From contig JANRLS010000126.1 of assembly GCA_033762315.1 (NCBI GenBank), forward strand, positions 1 to 64,000: 64,000 nt of DNA, read 5' to 3'. Made by a program: the position numbers and the translations under genes. Positions 62,140 through 64,000 of the stretch are shown one piece after another (position 1 is the first letter of the stretch; the number at the start of each line of letters is the position of its first letter). The notes beneath the pieces are model-generated. The model worked only from the letters and a program-made list of their open reading frames with translations, did no database searches and was not told the origin of the DNA. The DNA comes from CAYLLN01 sp033762315 (GTDB lineage Bacteria; Planctomycetota; Planctomycetia; Pirellulales; Pirellulaceae).

Positions 62140-62254
62140 GTGGGCTGTTCGCCGTTTCAAGACTTTCCTCCCCGCCGCTGACAACCTGCGGAGGGCCGCA
62201 TATATTCGCCCCGTGGTTTTCGTCCCCGCCCCGTTGTCGTAAATCTCGCCCCGC

Positions 62255-63031
62255 ATGTCCGACACCGCCAATCTCTACGACTACCCCCGCTATTACGACC
62301 TCGTCTTCGGCTCCGACTGGAAGGCCGAGCACGATTTTCTGCTGGAAGTATTCGACGCGCATGCCACCGGGCAGGTTCGCCGCATTTTTGAACCCGCCTG
62401 CGGCACCGGGCGGCTCTTGTTTCGGCTGGGCCAAAGCGGCCTGGCGGTGTCGGGGCTCGATCTGAACCCGCGAGCGGTCGCCTATTGCAACAAGCGTCTC
62501 CAAAAACACGGGCTGAAGGGGACCGCCTTCGTCGGTGACATGGCCGACTTTCGGCTCCCGAAGCCCGTCGATGCGGCGTTCAACACGATCAACAGCTTTC
62601 GCCACCTGCTGGCCGAAGCGCAGGCCCGCGCCCATTTGGAGTGCATCGCCAGGTCGCTGCGCAAAGGGGGGCTGTATGTGCTGGGACTGCACCTGACGCC
62701 CACTGAAGGGGAAGCCATTGACTCGGAGCGCTGGTCGGCCCGCCGGGGGCATTTGGCGATCAATACCGACCTCAAGACCTTCGATCTCGATCTCCGCCGC
62801 CGCACCGAGCGCTGCAAGATGGTGATGCACGTGCATACCCCGACCCGCTCGTTCCCAATCGTCGATGAGCTGGTCTTTCGCACCTACACCAAGCCCCAAA
62901 TGCTGCGCACGCTGGCCACCGTCGCGAGCCTTGAAACGGTCGCCACCTACGACTTCCGCTATCGACTCGATCTTCCGACCGAGCTGTCGGACGACACGCA
63001 AGACATCGTCTTCGTGCTCAAAAAACGGTAG
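62255..63031 (+). CDS. SAM-dependent methyltransferase
   Basis: This 258-residue class I methyltransferase has the N-terminal YYDLVFGSDWKAEHDFL typical of one small-molecule group, motif I IFEPACGTGRLLFRL, SGLDLNPRAVAYC and the acidic GDMADFRLP before FNTINSFRHL. The substrate is unknown. It is divergent from the marR operon (163 bases) and convergent with the next gene (4 bases between stops). Confidence 0.85.
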   Translation: MSDTANLYDYPRYYDLVFGSDWKAEHDFLLEVFDAHATGQVRRIFEPACGTGRLLFRLGQSGLAVSGLDLNPRAVAYCNKRLQKHGLKGTAFVGDMADFRLPKPVDAAFNTINSFRHLLAEAQARAHLECIARSLRKGGLYVLGLHLTPTEGEAIDSERWSARRGHLAINTDLKTFDLDLRRRTERCKMVMHVHTPTRSFPIVDELVFRTYTKPQMLRTLATVASLETVATYDFRYRLDLPTELSDDTQDIVFVLKKR

Positions 63032-63035
63032 CAAT

Positions 63036-64000
63036 TCACTCGGCGGGAGTTCTGCCGAGCAACAGCCCCACCACCGCCAGCCCCGTCGCCGAACCATAAC
63101 AAACGAGGTCGAGCCCGATCACGCCGGGGAGCACCAGCGCGATGGCCGCCGCCGGCCAGGCGAAGAGCGACATTCGCCACCCCCCGAAAAGACCCAGCAC
63201 GAGCAGAATGACTCCCACCACCCCTGGCGCAACGCTGTTGAAGCCGGCCACCGCGGTGGTCACTTGCTCGCCATTCGTGAAAAAGGTTTGCAGCACGTCG
63301 AGCATCCCGAGCGCGCGTTGCTGGGTCGAGCCATTGGCATGGGCGGCATCGGCCAGGTTGGTGTTCGTTTTCAGCCAGAGGGCGAAAATGGCGATCAGCA
63401 TCGCGCCCGCCAAAAACCGAACCTTGCCACCCAAGGCAAAACCGAGCGGACCGGTGACGAGTCCGGCGAGCGAGGCCAGCACGCCGCGCTCGCGATAACG
63501 GCCGCTCCGAGCGTCGGAGAGCATCTTTAATTGCCGGGCCCGCTTTTGAGCGGCGATCACCTTGGGGTCCACCGCCGCCGCCGCGCCGGCCGCTTGTTGT
63601 TGCCGGGCATCGACGGCATCGTCCAGCAAGGCATCGGCCAGAAGGTTGGCCTGCTCGCGGGCTTTTTCCGGCGCGACTCCCTGGGCCTTCAGGTTCTCCT
63701 CTTCGACCTTGCGCAGGTGCTGGCGCTCGCGCTCGTCCTGCCGCCGACGAAGTTTGGCGTCGATATGTCGGATGAGCCCGTCGCGCCAGGCGCGAAACTT
63801 GGGCCGGCGTCGTCCGAGGTCCGACTTGGTCAGCGACTCGCGAGCCTTCAGCTTCGCCTCGTAGCCAAAGCCGGCCTCGAAGAATTCCTCCCAGGTGTCG
63901 TTACTGTATTTGACGACAAACAGCTGGATCGCCTCTTCTTCGACTCCGCGTATCCGCAAGGTCTTCACCAGCCCGGCCAGTTCCGCCAGCGGCGCGCGGC
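63036..64000 (-). CDS. Membrane protein with charged N-terminal domain (partial)
   Basis: The frame is open to the window edge, so the true start lies beyond base 64000. An in-frame GTG at 63968 could be read as a start, but sequence before it (LAELAGLVKTLRI) looks coding. The N-terminal part contains FVVKYSNDTWEEFFEAGFGYEAKLKARE, a domain I recall from planctomycete kinase-associated proteins. A strongly charged, coiled-coil-like stretch follows (RRRQDERERQHLRKVEEENL), then about five hydrophobic segments (FLAGAMLIAIFALWL, GVVGVILLVLGLFGGW, MSLFAWPAAAIALVLPGVI). Function unknown. Confidence 0.75.
   Translation of the reverse strand, partial: RAPLAELAGLVKTLRIRGVEEEAIQLFVVKYSNDTWEEFFEAGFGYEAKLKARESLTKSDLGRRRPKFRAWRDGLIRHIDAKLRRRQDERERQHLRKVEEENLKAQGVAPEKAREQANLLADALLDDAVDARQQQAAGAAAAVDPKVIAAQKRARQLKMLSDARSGRYRERGVLASLAGLVTGPLGFALGGKVRFLAGAMLIAIFALWLKTNTNLADAAHANGSTQQRALGMLDVLQTFFTNGEQVTTAVAGFNSVAPGVVGVILLVLGLFGGWRMSLFAWPAAAIALVLPGVIGLDLVCYGSATGLAVVGLLLGRTPAE

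Noticed and set aside
1..64000. CRISPR arrays, tRNA, rRNA or riboswitches
   Set aside because: I looked for regular short repeats with spacers, cloverleaf-like segments and known leader motifs by eye and saw none; a covariance-model scan would be needed to exclude small RNAs.

Overview
The window is high-GC DNA with long open frames on both strands. Its gene families point to a planctomycete, probably Pirellulales-like: two DUF1559 prepilin-type proteins, two DUF1501 plus DUF1549/DUF1553 pairs, a formylglycine-type sulfatase, an ECF sigma factor, and a membrane Ser/Thr kinase with an outside sensor. This is inference from gene content. There is no rRNA or tRNA gene to place the organism, and I saw no tRNA, rRNA, CRISPR array or prophage.

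Layout. 0.1-8 kb: a repeat protein, a compact modABC molybdate uptake operon, an RlmI-type rRNA methyltransferase, an ECF sigma/anti-sigma pair and a small membrane protein. 8-15 kb (minus strand): a small basic HTH protein, a TylF-type methyltransferase, a fumarylacetoacetase-type hydrolase, and a WD40-DUF1501-DUF1549/DUF1553 cassette. 15-17.8 kb: an accessory-looking stretch with an IS66 transposase relic, an orphan HTH protein behind a terminator-like leader hairpin, a dispersed repeat and a methyltransferase. 17.9-25 kb: two tandem prepilin-like/lipoprotein units and a 1323-residue protein of unknown function. 25-29 kb: a secreted VCBS-repeat/esterase fusion followed by an M81 (MlrC) peptidase.

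29-40.7 kb holds two overlapping giant genes (2676 and 1201 aa) for envelope proteins that I cannot assign to a family. They contain three copies of one architecture: a paired IYVPF/VFVPY-type motif with an exact 18-residue offset, a long beta-rich ectodomain, then membrane segments. This is the best candidate in the window for an undescribed system. 41-48.5 kb: folD, a YugP-type zinc peptidase, a sugar isomerase-like TIM barrel, a secreted glycosidase-like protein and a sulfatase. 48.9-53.2 kb: a second DUF1549/1553-DUF1501 cassette and a small secreted protein with a strong terminator. 53-64 kb: a receptor-like Ser/Thr kinase divergent from a secreted amidohydrolase, a marR-MFP-RND efflux operon with a candidate operator, a methyltransferase, and a membrane protein cut by the window edge.

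The non-coding parts carry two families of dispersed palindromic or intergenic repeats (two copies each), a GC-rich palindromic repeat inserted in frame inside a gene, a G-quadruplex-prone tract between divergent genes, and a multi-membrane protein gene that seems to lack any canonical start codon at its natural N-terminus.
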